Source of the DNA: Halovulum dunhuangense
GTDB taxonomy: Bacteria > Pseudomonadota > Alphaproteobacteria > Rhodobacterales > Rhodobacteraceae
DNA length: 64,000 nt
Assembly (NCBI RefSeq): GCF_013093415.1
Contig: NZ_JABFBC010000002.1
Coordinates: 310,001-374,000 of the forward strand
Direction of reading: 5' to 3'
Shown piece after piece: positions 37,479 to 45,214 of the stretch. How positions within the stretch are numbered: the stretch's first letter is position 1; every line of letters starts with the position of its first letter. Below the pieces are notes generated by a model. That model had not been told where the DNA came from. It saw only the letters and a program-made list of their open reading frames with translations, and searched no databases. The translations under genes were made by a program, and so were the position numbers.

Positions 37479-38787
37479 GCCCTATTCCGGCTGGGGTCGC
37501 GTCCTGACCGCGGCCGGCGGCCGTGCCCGCCCCGAAAAGGCAGCGGCGCTCGCCGAATTCACGCGCGAGATCCGTGGCCCTGCAATCGGGGCCCGACGGT
37601 CCTACGGCGATGCGGCGCTTTCCGCCCAGCGCCCGGCGGTCGAGATGACGCGTCTTGACCGGCTGATCGCCTTCGACCCCGAAACCGGGCTTCTGGAGGC
37701 AGAGGCGGGCGTTCGCCTGTCCGATATCCTGGCCGTCTTCGCGCCCCGCGGATGGATGCCCACGACCCTTCCCGGCACCGGCTTCGTGACGCTGGGCGGC
37801 GCCATCGCCGCCGATGTGCATGGAAAGAACCACGAAAGCGCGGGCAGCTTCGGGCAAGCCGTGGCCGAGATCCGGCTGATCGGCCCCGACGGCGCGGCGC
37901 GCTGGATCTCGGACACGGTCGAGCCTGCGCTGTTCCGCGCCACGCTTGGCGGCATGGGGCTGACCGGCGTGATCGAGAGCGCGCGCATCCGACTGGTGCG
38001 CTGCCCCGCCGGGCATGTGGACGTGACCGAGCGGCGGATGCCGGACCTGGCTGCCTATCTAGACGCCTTCGAGACGAGCGAGGCGACCTTTTCCGTGGGC
38101 TGGATCGACGCCACCGCCGCCGGTCCGGCACTTGGCCGCGGCATCCTCGAGGAGGCGGAGTTCACCACCCGCGCCGCCCCCTTCACGAAGCCGCGGCGCG
38201 CGCGGTCGGTGCCGCTGGATGCGCCCGGCTTCCTGCTGTCGGGCCCGGTCGTGCGTGCCTTCAACGCGGTCTACTGGCGCCGGGTTCCCGCCAGCGGCCG
38301 GACCCGGACGCGGCCGCTGGCGGAATTCTTTCACCCGCTCGACGCGCTGGGCGGCTGGAACCGGCTCTATGGAAAGCGCGGCTTTCACCAGTTCCAGTGT
38401 GTGCTGCCGCCCGACGCCGCCCCCGCGATGCTGCGGACCATGTTGCGCGATATCGCGGCGTCCGGCCTTGCCGCGCCGCTTGCCGTGCTGAAGAAGCTCG
38501 GCGACGGGCGCGCCGGCCCCCTGTCATTCCCGATGCGGGGCTACACGCTTGCCGTCGACTTTCCCAATCGCGACCGGGCCGCCAGCCTGATCGACAGGCT
38601 GATAGACCAGACGGTCGAGGCGGAGGGGCGCATCTACCTGGCGAAGGATTCGGTTGCCGGACCCGATCAGGTCGCGGCGATGTATCCCGAATTGCCTGCC
38701 TTCGCCGAGACGGTCCGCGCCGCCGATCCGGAGGGGGTCTTTGCGACCGATCTGGCCCGGCGCCTGAACCTGCGGGGGGCGGCATGA
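37462..38787 (+). CDS. DprE1-like FAD oxidoreductase (polyprenyl-phosphoribose 2-oxidase)
   Basis: The 441-residue protein matches mycobacterial DprE1, which oxidises the 2-hydroxyl of decaprenylphosphoryl-ribose. Its FAD-binding stretch has ADVHGKNHESAGSFG (about 117-131), and the C-terminal part has GPLSFPMRGYTLAVDFPNRD and IYLAKDSVAG, with the catalytic Lys at 395. The drug-target Cys387 of M. tuberculosis falls at Ala364 here (codon 38551-38553). It overlaps the flippase-like gene upstream and the DprE2-like gene downstream by four bases. Confidence 0.88.
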   Translation: MQLNPEPYSGWGRVLTAAGGRARPEKAAALAEFTREIRGPAIGARRSYGDAALSAQRPAVEMTRLDRLIAFDPETGLLEAEAGVRLSDILAVFAPRGWMPTTLPGTGFVTLGGAIAADVHGKNHESAGSFGQAVAEIRLIGPDGAARWISDTVEPALFRATLGGMGLTGVIESARIRLVRCPAGHVDVTERRMPDLAAYLDAFETSEATFSVGWIDATAAGPALGRGILEEAEFTTRAAPFTKPRRARSVPLDAPGFLLSGPVVRAFNAVYWRRVPASGRTRTRPLAEFFHPLDALGGWNRLYGKRGFHQFQCVLPPDAAPAMLRTMLRDIAASGLAAPLAVLKKLGDGRAGPLSFPMRGYTLAVDFPNRDRAASLIDRLIDQTVEAEGRIYLAKDSVAGPDQVAAMYPELPAFAETVRAADPEGVFATDLARRLNLRGAA

Positions 38788-39521
38788 GCGGGAACTGGAT
38801 CATCCTTGGCGCAAGTTCCGCCATGGCGCGGGCTTTCGCCCGGAGTCTCGCCGTCGACGGCGCAGCACTGGCGCTTTGCGGCCGGGACGAGGCAGATCTT
38901 GGCCGCGATGCCGCCGACCTGCTTCTGCGTGGGGCGGCTGATGCCTTGGTGCTGCGCTATGACAGCCGCGACCCCGACTGCGAGGCGGCGATCCTTTCCC
39001 ATGCGCAGGATCGTCCGGGCCCCGTGAACGTGGCGGTCTTCGCCGGCTCCATGCCGCCGCAGACGGCGGTGGAGGAGTATCCTCACCTGCTGGATGGCGT
39101 GGTCACGGACAACTTCACCTCCGCCGCCCGGCTTCTGCTCAAGCTGGCCCCCCTGATGGAGGCGCGGGGCGCCGGCACCATCGTCGGCGTCAGCTCCGTC
39201 GCGGGCGACAGGGGGCGGCTGAAGAATTACGCCTATGGCGCGGCCAAGGCGGGATTCCAGGTGTTCCTTGCCGGGCTGCGCAACCGGCTCGGGCGCTCGG
39301 GCGTCCATGTGCTGACGGTCAAGCCGGGCTTTGTCGATACCGCGATGACCTGGGGGCTGGAGGGGATGTTCCTCGTGGCCTCGCCCCAGGATGTGGCGCG
39401 CGACATCCGCCGCGCGGTCGAGCGCAAGCGCAACGTCATCTACACGCCGATTTTCTGGACGCTCATCATGACGATCATCCGGCTGATCCCGGAGCGGATA
39501 TTCAAGAAGCTCCAGATCTGA
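38784..39521 (+). CDS. DprE2-like short-chain dehydrogenase
   Basis: DprE2 reduces the keto intermediate from DprE1 to give polyprenyl-phospho-arabinose. The 245-residue SDR has the dinucleotide site variant ILGASSAMARAFA, the catalytic SSVAGDRGR serine and YAYGAAKAGFQVF tyrosine-lysine pair, and ends with WTLIMTIIRLIPERIFKKL, a membrane-proximal tail strikingly like that of mycobacterial DprE2. ATGA overlap with the DprE1-like stop shows coupling. Its stop is directly adjacent to the stop of the convergent UbiA-type gene. Confidence 0.88.
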   Translation: MSGNWIILGASSAMARAFARSLAVDGAALALCGRDEADLGRDAADLLLRGAADALVLRYDSRDPDCEAAILSHAQDRPGPVNVAVFAGSMPPQTAVEEYPHLLDGVVTDNFTSAARLLLKLAPLMEARGAGTIVGVSSVAGDRGRLKNYAYGAAKAGFQVFLAGLRNRLGRSGVHVLTVKPGFVDTAMTWGLEGMFLVASPQDVARDIRRAVERKRNVIYTPIFWTLIMTIIRLIPERIFKKLQI

Positions 39522-40940
39522 TCAGCTGGCGCCGAACCACAGAAGCGCTGTCGAGGCAAGGATCATCGCAAGCCCGATCCTGTCGGTGATGGCGAATATG
39601 ATGGGATCGTAGTCCTGCCGCCCCGTCCAGCCGGTCCAGATCATGCGCGCAAGCCAGGCACCCAGCAGCGCCGCCACGGCCCAGAGGGCCCAGACCCGAT
39701 CGTATAGCCGCGCGGCCGTGTCGCTGAGCGAATAGGCGACGAAGACGCCCACCGCGCAAAGGGCAGCGACGATGGCCACGTTCAGCAGGTCTGCCCGGTC
39801 CGCGCGCTGATAGCGCCGGCCCGGAAGGAAACCGGTCTCGGGCGCGCGCGCCAGTTCCGTCAGGCGCTTGACGCATCCAAGCCCCAGGAACACGGGAAAG
39901 ATGAAGCCGAACAGCCAGCCCGATGCCACGACACCCGCCGCAACCGCGCCTGCCACGACACGCAAAGTGTAAAGCGCGGCCAGCATCGAGACATCGACCC
40001 AGCGCACCCGCTTGAGATGCATCGAATAGGACAGGGTGGCGGCCAGGTACACCAGCAGCACCGCCAGCATCCACGGCCCCAGAAACGCCCCGATCACCAG
40101 CCCCGTCACCCCGAGGCCAAGGCTTGCGGCCATCCCCACCTTGATCGGCAGCACGCCCGCGGCAAAGGGGCGGTAGCGCTTGGTTTCGTGCACGCGGTCG
40201 GCGTCGAGATCGGTCAGATCGTTCACGATATAGATCGATGAGGCGAGCGCCGAGAACGCGACCATTCCCAGCAACACCGCGACCAGCCCCTCGGCATCCA
40301 GCCTGTGCGCCGCGATCAGCGGCAGAAGCAGCAGCAGGTTCTTCAGCCATTGGTGCGGCCTGAACGCAGAGGCAAGGCCCCGGGCCGTCCAGACATCGCC
40401 CAGCGGCTCGGCGGTCACACCGGCCGCGGCGATGCGCGCCTCAAGCCGCGCGGTGGGCCGGACGACATAGGCGCGGCGGGCCTTCTGCCAGACCGGAATG
40501 TCGGCGGCGCTGTCGCCGACATAGTCGTAGCCCCGATCACCATAGAGCTTCTCGAGGCGCGCCGCCTTGGCCGCCCGTGTCAGGTTCGTCGTCCGGTCCG
40601 ACCCCTCTGCGCGGTCGAAGGGGCCGTGTTCCGCGGCCACATGCGCCACCAGGCGATGGGTGGATCCGGAGATGAGGGCGACCTCCCGGCCGTCTGCGCG
40701 GGCCCCCCGGATCAGTTCGGCCACCACCGGGTCGAGCGGCAGGGCAGAAATGTCGGGCTCTGCGATCTCGGCCAGCGCCGCCTTCAGCGCGGGCCTGTCG
40801 TGCAGCAGCCGCAGGCTGGTCGCAACGGTGCGCACCGGGTCCGTTCCCATGCCTTTCCAGAAGCATTCGAGCAACAGATCGGTCCGGATCAACGTGCCGT
40901 CCAGATCGACGACAAGGGGCACATCGGGTGCCATGCTCAT
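39522..40940 (-). CDS. HAD phosphatase-UbiA prenyltransferase fusion (DPPR synthase-like)
   Basis: The 472-residue protein joins two domains. Residues about 9-180 are a HAD phosphatase (VVDLDGTLIRTD, SGSTHRL, VGDSAADIPV). Residues about 190-472 are an eight- or nine-span UbiA prenyltransferase with SIYIVNDLTDLDADR and KRYRPFAAG. The UbiA part matches mycobacterial Rv3806c, which makes decaprenyl-phosphoribose 5-phosphate; the HAD domain would remove the 5-phosphate. It is transcribed opposite the DprE genes and overlaps the transglycosylase gene by four bases. Confidence 0.87.
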   Translation of the reverse strand: MSMAPDVPLVVDLDGTLIRTDLLLECFWKGMGTDPVRTVATSLRLLHDRPALKAALAEIAEPDISALPLDPVVAELIRGARADGREVALISGSTHRLVAHVAAEHGPFDRAEGSDRTTNLTRAAKAARLEKLYGDRGYDYVGDSAADIPVWQKARRAYVVRPTARLEARIAAAGVTAEPLGDVWTARGLASAFRPHQWLKNLLLLLPLIAAHRLDAEGLVAVLLGMVAFSALASSIYIVNDLTDLDADRVHETKRYRPFAAGVLPIKVGMAASLGLGVTGLVIGAFLGPWMLAVLLVYLAATLSYSMHLKRVRWVDVSMLAALYTLRVVAGAVAAGVVASGWLFGFIFPVFLGLGCVKRLTELARAPETGFLPGRRYQRADRADLLNVAIVAALCAVGVFVAYSLSDTAARLYDRVWALWAVAALLGAWLARMIWTGWTGRQDYDPIIFAITDRIGLAMILASTALLWFGAS

Positions 40941-41785
40941 CGTTCGGCCACCTGCACCCCGCTGAACAGGCAGCCATCCGAGGCATTCACCGGCATGGTC
41001 ACGCAAAGCTGGCGGGCCTGTGCCCAGGCCGACACGACCTTGGGCACATAGGCGCGGGTCTCGCGGTAGTTGGGCACGCCACCGGCCCGGGCCACGGCAC
41101 CCTCGCCTGCGTTGTAGCCGGCCAGCGCCAGCAGCGCGTCACCGCCGAATTCGTTCAGCAGGAAATCGAGATAACGCACCCCGCCCCGGATGCTTTGCGC
41201 CGGATCCGTTCGATCGGTCACGCCGAAACGCTTCGCCGTCTCGGGCATCAGCTGCATCAGGCCGACGGCCCCGGCGGAACTGACAGCGGCCGGGCGGCCT
41301 GCGCTTTCCACGCTCATCACCGCAAGCACCAGCGCCGGCGACACGCGGGTGCCGGCGGTGGCGGCAAGAATATCAGCGCCGTAGCTGTCAGCCATGCGCT
41401 GCATCCGCTCCAGGCTGGGCGTCATGCCCTGCGACGCGCCCACGTTGCGCGCGAGCACCTGCATCGCGGTGGCCAACCGCGAGGTGGAGGCGGCGGACAG
41501 CCCCGGCGACAACTCGCGCCAGAACCAGCTGGCAACCCCGTCCGACGAAGGTGCGGGCACCGCGCGGCGGATCAGGTTCGGTGCGGGCGGCAGGTCCGGC
41601 ACGCTGCTCAGCACACGCTCGACCGGGGCAACGGGCTCGACATGGATATTTATGAGACGCTGCGCCCCGCCGCCGGGGGGCGTCACGCGCTTGAAGGTGA
41701 AGTCGCCCGCCTGCTCGGCCGATGCGGCACCGGGGTTCGCCCCGCACAGCACCGTGGCCACGAGGATCGTTGCCAGCCTGCTCAC
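40937..41785 (-). CDS. Lytic transglycosylase (SLT domain)
   Basis: The 282-residue secreted protein has a signal peptide ending at SAEQ and a C-terminal goose-lysozyme-like SLT domain with the catalytic Glu in AVMSVESAGRPAAVS, plus GAVGLMQLMPETAKRFGV and ALAGYNAGEGAV. It would cut glycan strands of peptidoglycan, possibly to let the neighbouring Tad apparatus cross the wall. The start is GTG at 41785. It is first in a minus-strand unit with the HAD-UbiA gene. Confidence 0.9.
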   Translation of the reverse strand: MSRLATILVATVLCGANPGAASAEQAGDFTFKRVTPPGGGAQRLINIHVEPVAPVERVLSSVPDLPPAPNLIRRAVPAPSSDGVASWFWRELSPGLSAASTSRLATAMQVLARNVGASQGMTPSLERMQRMADSYGADILAATAGTRVSPALVLAVMSVESAGRPAAVSSAGAVGLMQLMPETAKRFGVTDRTDPAQSIRGGVRYLDFLLNEFGGDALLALAGYNAGEGAVARAGGVPNYRETRAYVPKVVSAWAQARQLCVTMPVNASDGCLFSGVQVAER

Positions 41786-42171
41786 TGCCTGCCCTTCCGG
41801 TGGTCGGTCCAGTTTCGTCTAGACCTACAGGATGAGGCCGACAGCACGGAACGCAAAGCCACGCGATTCCCCGAGATGGCGAAATCCGTGTTGTATTCGC
41901 AACAAACTCCGGAGGCGAAGGCGACCCAGCCCCATTCCAAGCTCATGACCGGCAAGCAGGATCCCGGCGAAAGTCATTTTATATCAACATATTCACGCAA
42001 CGCAGGCCCGGTATCCAAACCTTATCCGAACTTACCTTTTTTTTGCCCGATTTGCTGTGTGTATTCGTCCCGTGGAAGTGTACCGCGTGATCGCTGGCGT
42101 ATCCTGCCCGGACCCAGTTCAGGTCAGACAGCGAAAACGAGATGGAAATCTGGCTCCCTGGAGGACTTGGG
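41786..42171. other. AT-richer spacer between the transglycosylase and pilin genes
   Basis: This 386-base divergent region holds no supported gene. Its middle (about 41975-42065) is much richer in A and T than its surroundings, including a TTTATATCAACATATTC stretch and an eight-T run, which suits promoters and regulator sites for the highly expressed pilin genes. A short imperfect hairpin GTTGTATTCGCAAC lies near 41890. I could not choose one clear promoter. Confidence 0.5.
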
Positions 42172-42357
42172 ATGAAACTGTTCAAACTGAAGAAGACCTT
42201 CGTGAAGGACGAAGACGGCGCCGTAACGGTGGACTGGGTCGTGCTGACCGCGGCCATCGTCGGCATCGGCCTGATCGTGCTGCAGCTGATCCGCGGCGGC
42301 ATTTACGACGCCGCGTCGGCGATCAGCTCGTCGCTGACCAACGCGATCAACCAGTAA
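42172..42357 (+). CDS. Flp-type pilin 1
   Basis: This 61-residue prepilin forms the Tad pilus fibre. It has a 16-residue basic leader ending DEDG, a cut site before Ala17, and a mature N-terminus AVTVDWVVLTAAIVG where Asp and Trp stand in place of the usual Glu-Tyr pair at mature positions 5 and 6. A single hydrophobic helix follows, then a Ser/Thr-rich tail (AISSSLTNAINQ). A strong GGAGGACTTGGG site precedes the ATG. Pilin 2 is its near copy 294 bases downstream. Confidence 0.9.
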   Translation: MKLFKLKKTFVKDEDGAVTVDWVVLTAAIVGIGLIVLQLIRGGIYDAASAISSSLTNAINQ

Positions 42358-42621
42358 TCGCTTGATCGGCTTGCGGGGAACGTTTGCTTGAGGTCTTGAT
42401 CAGCGAGCGTGCCTTGGAAATCGTTCTCCGATATCCTCGACCCTAACCAACGTCTGGAGAAAACCATGAAACTGTTCAAACTGAATAAAACCTTCGTCAA
42501 GGACGAAGACGGCGCCGTGACCGTGGACTGGGTCGTGCTGACCGCAGCCATCGTCGGCATCGGCCTGATCGTGCTGCAGCTGATCCGCGGCGGCATTTAC
42601 GACGCCGCGTCGGCGATCAGC
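42172..42621 (+). repeat. Tandem pilin gene repeat (two units of about 156 bases)
   Basis: The units at 42172-42327 and 42466-42621 match at 150 of 156 bases by direct comparison. The spacer of 138 bases between the units is not repeated. The repeat covers the prepilin leader and the hydrophobic helix and ends before the divergent C-terminal tails. Confidence 0.9.
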
Positions 42622-42657
42622 GCGTCTCTGACCAGCGCGATCGACACCGCAGGCTAA
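42466..42657 (+). CDS. Flp-type pilin 2, tandem duplicate
   Basis: The 63-residue prepilin is identical to pilin 1 over its first 52 residues except for residue 7 (Asn for Lys). The tail differs (SASLTSAIDTAG). The first 156 coding bases differ at only six positions, and the last half of that block is identical, indicating recent duplication or gene conversion. The ribosome-binding site is CTGGAGAAAACC. A strong terminator follows, so the two pilins form their own transcription unit. Confidence 0.9.
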   Translation: MKLFKLNKTFVKDEDGAVTVDWVVLTAAIVGIGLIVLQLIRGGIYDAASAISASLTSAIDTAG

Positions 42658-42681
42658 CTCGTCGTCTAGGGCGGGCTAAGA

Positions 42682-42710
42682 GGGCGCCGGAACTCCGGCG
42701 CCCTTTTCTT
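42682..42710 (+). terminator. Strong terminator after the pilin genes
   Basis: A perfect nine-pair stem GGGCGCCGG/CCGGCGCCC with loop AACT is followed by TTTTCTTT. It separates the two pilin genes from cpaB, so the pilins can be expressed at far higher levels than the assembly machinery. Confidence 0.9.
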
Positions 42711-42824
42711 TCCGTGATGGCATCAGACTGAAAATCACAGTCCTAGACATATCCATCCCTCACACCGTATCCTGTCGGCAAAACGGGCCAACCCGTACCC
42801 CCACCGAACCGAGGCCAGAGCCCC

Positions 42825-43655
42825 ATGCGCATCATCTTCGCCTTCGTATTCCTGATCGGCATCGGGATCGCCGGCTTTGCGGCCTACATGGCGATGCAGC
42901 AGTTCGAGGCGTTGCAGGCCGAGAACAGGGTCCTGCGCGAACGCGCAAGCCAGGTGGTCGAGACGGTGCCGGTCATGATGGCCACGCGCGAGTTGCGCTA
43001 TGGCCAGCGGCTTGAGCGCGGCGATGCGCAGCCTGCCCTTTTCCCGAAAGAGCTTGTCCCCGAGAACGCCTTCACCTCGGCAGAGGCGCTGTTCGGCGAA
43101 GCGGACACGCCGCAGCGGCGCATAATCCGCACGATGGAACCGGGCGAGATCGTGATGGCCTCCAAGGTGACGGATTTCGGGCAGGATGCCGGTGTCGCCT
43201 CGCGGCTGGCGCCTGGCACACGCGCCTTCACGATCAACGTGGACGTGACGACCGGGGTTGCCGGCTTCCTGCAGCCCGGCGACCGGGTGGACGTCTACTG
43301 GTCCGGCCAGGTCAACGGCCAGCCGACGACACGACTTCTGCTCCAGGATATCGAGCTCATTGCCATCGACCAGGTGACGGATGCCGATGTGAACCGTCCT
43401 GTGGTGGCGCGCACCGTCACGGTGCAGGTGTCGCCGGTGGTCGTCGCCACCCTGACGCAGGCGCAGGCGAGCGGGCGGCTTGCCCTGTCGCTGCGCGGCG
43501 CAGAGGAGTCCGAAATTCTGGGCCCACTCGAAGTATCCCAGCGCGATCTTCTTGGAATCGAGGAAGTCGTGGAAGAAGAGCAGAAGCGCTGCTTCAGCCG
43601 CGTGCGTCGTGGACTCGAAGTCCAGGTGATCGAGGTCGACTGCCCGACCCAGTGA
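42825..43655 (+). CDS. cpaB: Tad pilus assembly protein CpaB/RcpC
   Basis: CpaB/RcpC is an inner-membrane-anchored periplasmic protein that stabilises the Tad secretin. The 276-residue protein has one N-terminal membrane span (IIFAFVFLIGIGIAGFAAYM), then two SAF-like domains with VMMATRELRYGQRLERGD and RAFTINVDVTTGVAGFLQPGDRVDVYW. It follows the pilin terminator and precedes the secretin gene by 180 bases. Confidence 0.9.
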   Translation: MRIIFAFVFLIGIGIAGFAAYMAMQQFEALQAENRVLRERASQVVETVPVMMATRELRYGQRLERGDAQPALFPKELVPENAFTSAEALFGEADTPQRRIIRTMEPGEIVMASKVTDFGQDAGVASRLAPGTRAFTINVDVTTGVAGFLQPGDRVDVYWSGQVNGQPTTRLLLQDIELIAIDQVTDADVNRPVVARTVTVQVSPVVVATLTQAQASGRLALSLRGAEESEILGPLEVSQRDLLGIEEVVEEEQKRCFSRVRRGLEVQVIEVDCPTQ

Positions 43656-43669
43656 TCGGTCGCCCACCT

Positions 43670-43741
43670 CGTTGAAAATCAACGAAAATTTGATCAACTG
43701 TGTCTTATGCACATCAACAGATTTGCATAAGACATTGATTA
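43670..43741. promoter_or_regulatory. AT-rich dyad-symmetry region before the secretin gene
   Basis: In the 180-base gap between cpaB and cpaC, the arms TGTCTTATGCA (43701-43711) and TGCATAAGACA (43724-43734) form a perfect 11-base inverted repeat with a 12-base centre, extended outward by TGATCAA (43691-43697) and TTGATTA (43735-43741). A smaller perfect stem CGTTGA-AAA-TCAACG lies at 43670-43684. This AT-rich island stands out from the surroundings and suits a regulator-binding site controlling the Tad genes. Confidence 0.5.
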
Positions 43742-43835
43742 TTGTGTCAAAATAGAATTCCGCGCATCTTTGTGATCGTGGGCGTCCGACCAACGTGCCG
43801 GCGCGCCATTCCGATTGGTCTTGAGAGGCAGGAAC

Positions 43836-45209
43836 ATGATCTGGAACCGACTTGTCATAGCGAGCCTGCTGGGCTTCGCGCTGTCGGCACCACTCGTGAC
43901 GGATGCGTCCGCACAGAGTGTGCTGAGAGAGTTGCGGGGGGCGACCTCCAGTCAAATAACCGTGTCCGTCAACCGCGCAATCGTCATGGAGGCCGACCGC
44001 CCCTTCGCCGAGCTGTCGGTCGCGAACCCCGGTATCGCGGACATCGCGACCCTGGGCGAGCGCACGATCTATGTGCTCGGCAAGACACCCGGCCGGACGA
44101 CGCTGACGATTCTCGGCCCCGAGGGCGAGTTCGTCTCGAACGTCGAGGTCGCGGTGACCCCGGACGTCACCGAATTCAAGGAGCGCCTGCTGGAGATACT
44201 GCCGGGCGAGCCTATCGAGGTACGCACCTCGGGCGGCGGCATCATCCTGTCGGGCCGCGTGAGCGGCGCGCGCCAGGTGTCGCGGGCGCTGGAACTGGCC
44301 GAGCGCTACGCGCCCGGCAACGTGTCGAACATGATGATGGTCGGCGGCTCGCAGCAGGTCATGCTGAAGGTCCGCTTCGCGGAAATGTCGCGCAACGTGT
44401 CCAAGAGCCTGGGAACCAACCTTGGTGCGACCTTTGCAGGCTCTGACGCGACCGGCGCTATCTTTGGCGGCCAGACGGCTTCCGGCGTGGCGACCGGCGG
44501 ACCCGTCGCGTTCAATACCGACAGCCTTGGCGGCATCGGCGTGAACCTGCTCGACCTGGGCGACTTCACCGTCAACCTGCTGATCGAGGCGCTTGAGACC
44601 AAGGGCATGGTCCGCACGCTGGCGGAACCGAACCTTGTCGCGGTTTCGGGCGAAACGGCCGACTTCCTTGCGGGGGGCGAGTTCCCCGTGCCGGTCGACA
44701 ATGGCGACAACGGGACCACGATCGAATTCAAGGAATTCGGCATCCAGCTCGAGTTCACCCCGACGGTGATCGACGGCGACCTGATCCGGCTGGAACTCAA
44801 CACCGAGGTGAGCAGCCTCCAGCAGTTCGAGAACGGGACCGGCATCAACACCCGCAGCGCCTCGACCCAGGTGGAAATGCGCGACGGGCAGAGCTTTGCC
44901 ATCGCCGGCCTGCTTCAGGACGACTTCACCGACAGCGTGGGCCAGGTGCCGTGGCTGGGCGACATCCCGATCCTGGGGTCGCTCTTCCGCTCGACCAGCT
45001 TCACCCGCAACCAGAGCGAACTGGTGATCATCATTACCCCGCACCTGGTGACCCCGACCGACGGCGACCTGCTGTCCATGCCGACGGACCGCATGCGGAT
45101 CCCGACCGAGCTTGACCTGTTCTTCAACGGCCGGGTCGAAGGCTCGCCGGTGGTGAACGACGTGGCCCGGCAGGATTTCCAGGGCTCCTACGGCTACGTG
45201 ATGGAGTGA
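43836..45209 (+). CDS. cpaC: Tad outer-membrane secretin CpaC/RcpA
   Basis: This protein forms the outer-membrane pore of the Tad pilus. The 457-residue protein has a signal peptide ending at ASAQ, an N-terminal pilus-associated domain and a BON-like region (VSGARQVSRALELAERYAPG), then the secretin domain with VRTLAEPNLVAVSGETADFLAGGEFPVPV, VPWLGDIPILGSLFRS, and ELVIIITPHLV. The ATG at 43836 follows GAGAGGCAGGA. It lies behind a conspicuous dyad and is followed at five bases by an OmpA-type lipoprotein gene. Confidence 0.95.
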   Translation: MIWNRLVIASLLGFALSAPLVTDASAQSVLRELRGATSSQITVSVNRAIVMEADRPFAELSVANPGIADIATLGERTIYVLGKTPGRTTLTILGPEGEFVSNVEVAVTPDVTEFKERLLEILPGEPIEVRTSGGGIILSGRVSGARQVSRALELAERYAPGNVSNMMMVGGSQQVMLKVRFAEMSRNVSKSLGTNLGATFAGSDATGAIFGGQTASGVATGGPVAFNTDSLGGIGVNLLDLGDFTVNLLIEALETKGMVRTLAEPNLVAVSGETADFLAGGEFPVPVDNGDNGTTIEFKEFGIQLEFTPTVIDGDLIRLELNTEVSSLQQFENGTGINTRSASTQVEMRDGQSFAIAGLLQDDFTDSVGQVPWLGDIPILGSLFRSTSFTRNQSELVIIITPHLVTPTDGDLLSMPTDRMRIPTELDLFFNGRVEGSPVVNDVARQDFQGSYGYVME

Positions 45210-45214
45210 CAGAG

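Noticed and set aside
43670-43684. Stem CGTTGA-AAA-TCAACG as a cpaB terminator
   Set aside because: The stem is short and is followed by AAAATTT, not a U-run on the plus strand, so it is more likely part of the regulatory dyad region.
42735-45044. A 769-residue minus-strand frame opposite cpaB and cpaC
   Set aside because: It runs through the AT-rich spacer only by chance and is opposite two genes with clear family motifs.
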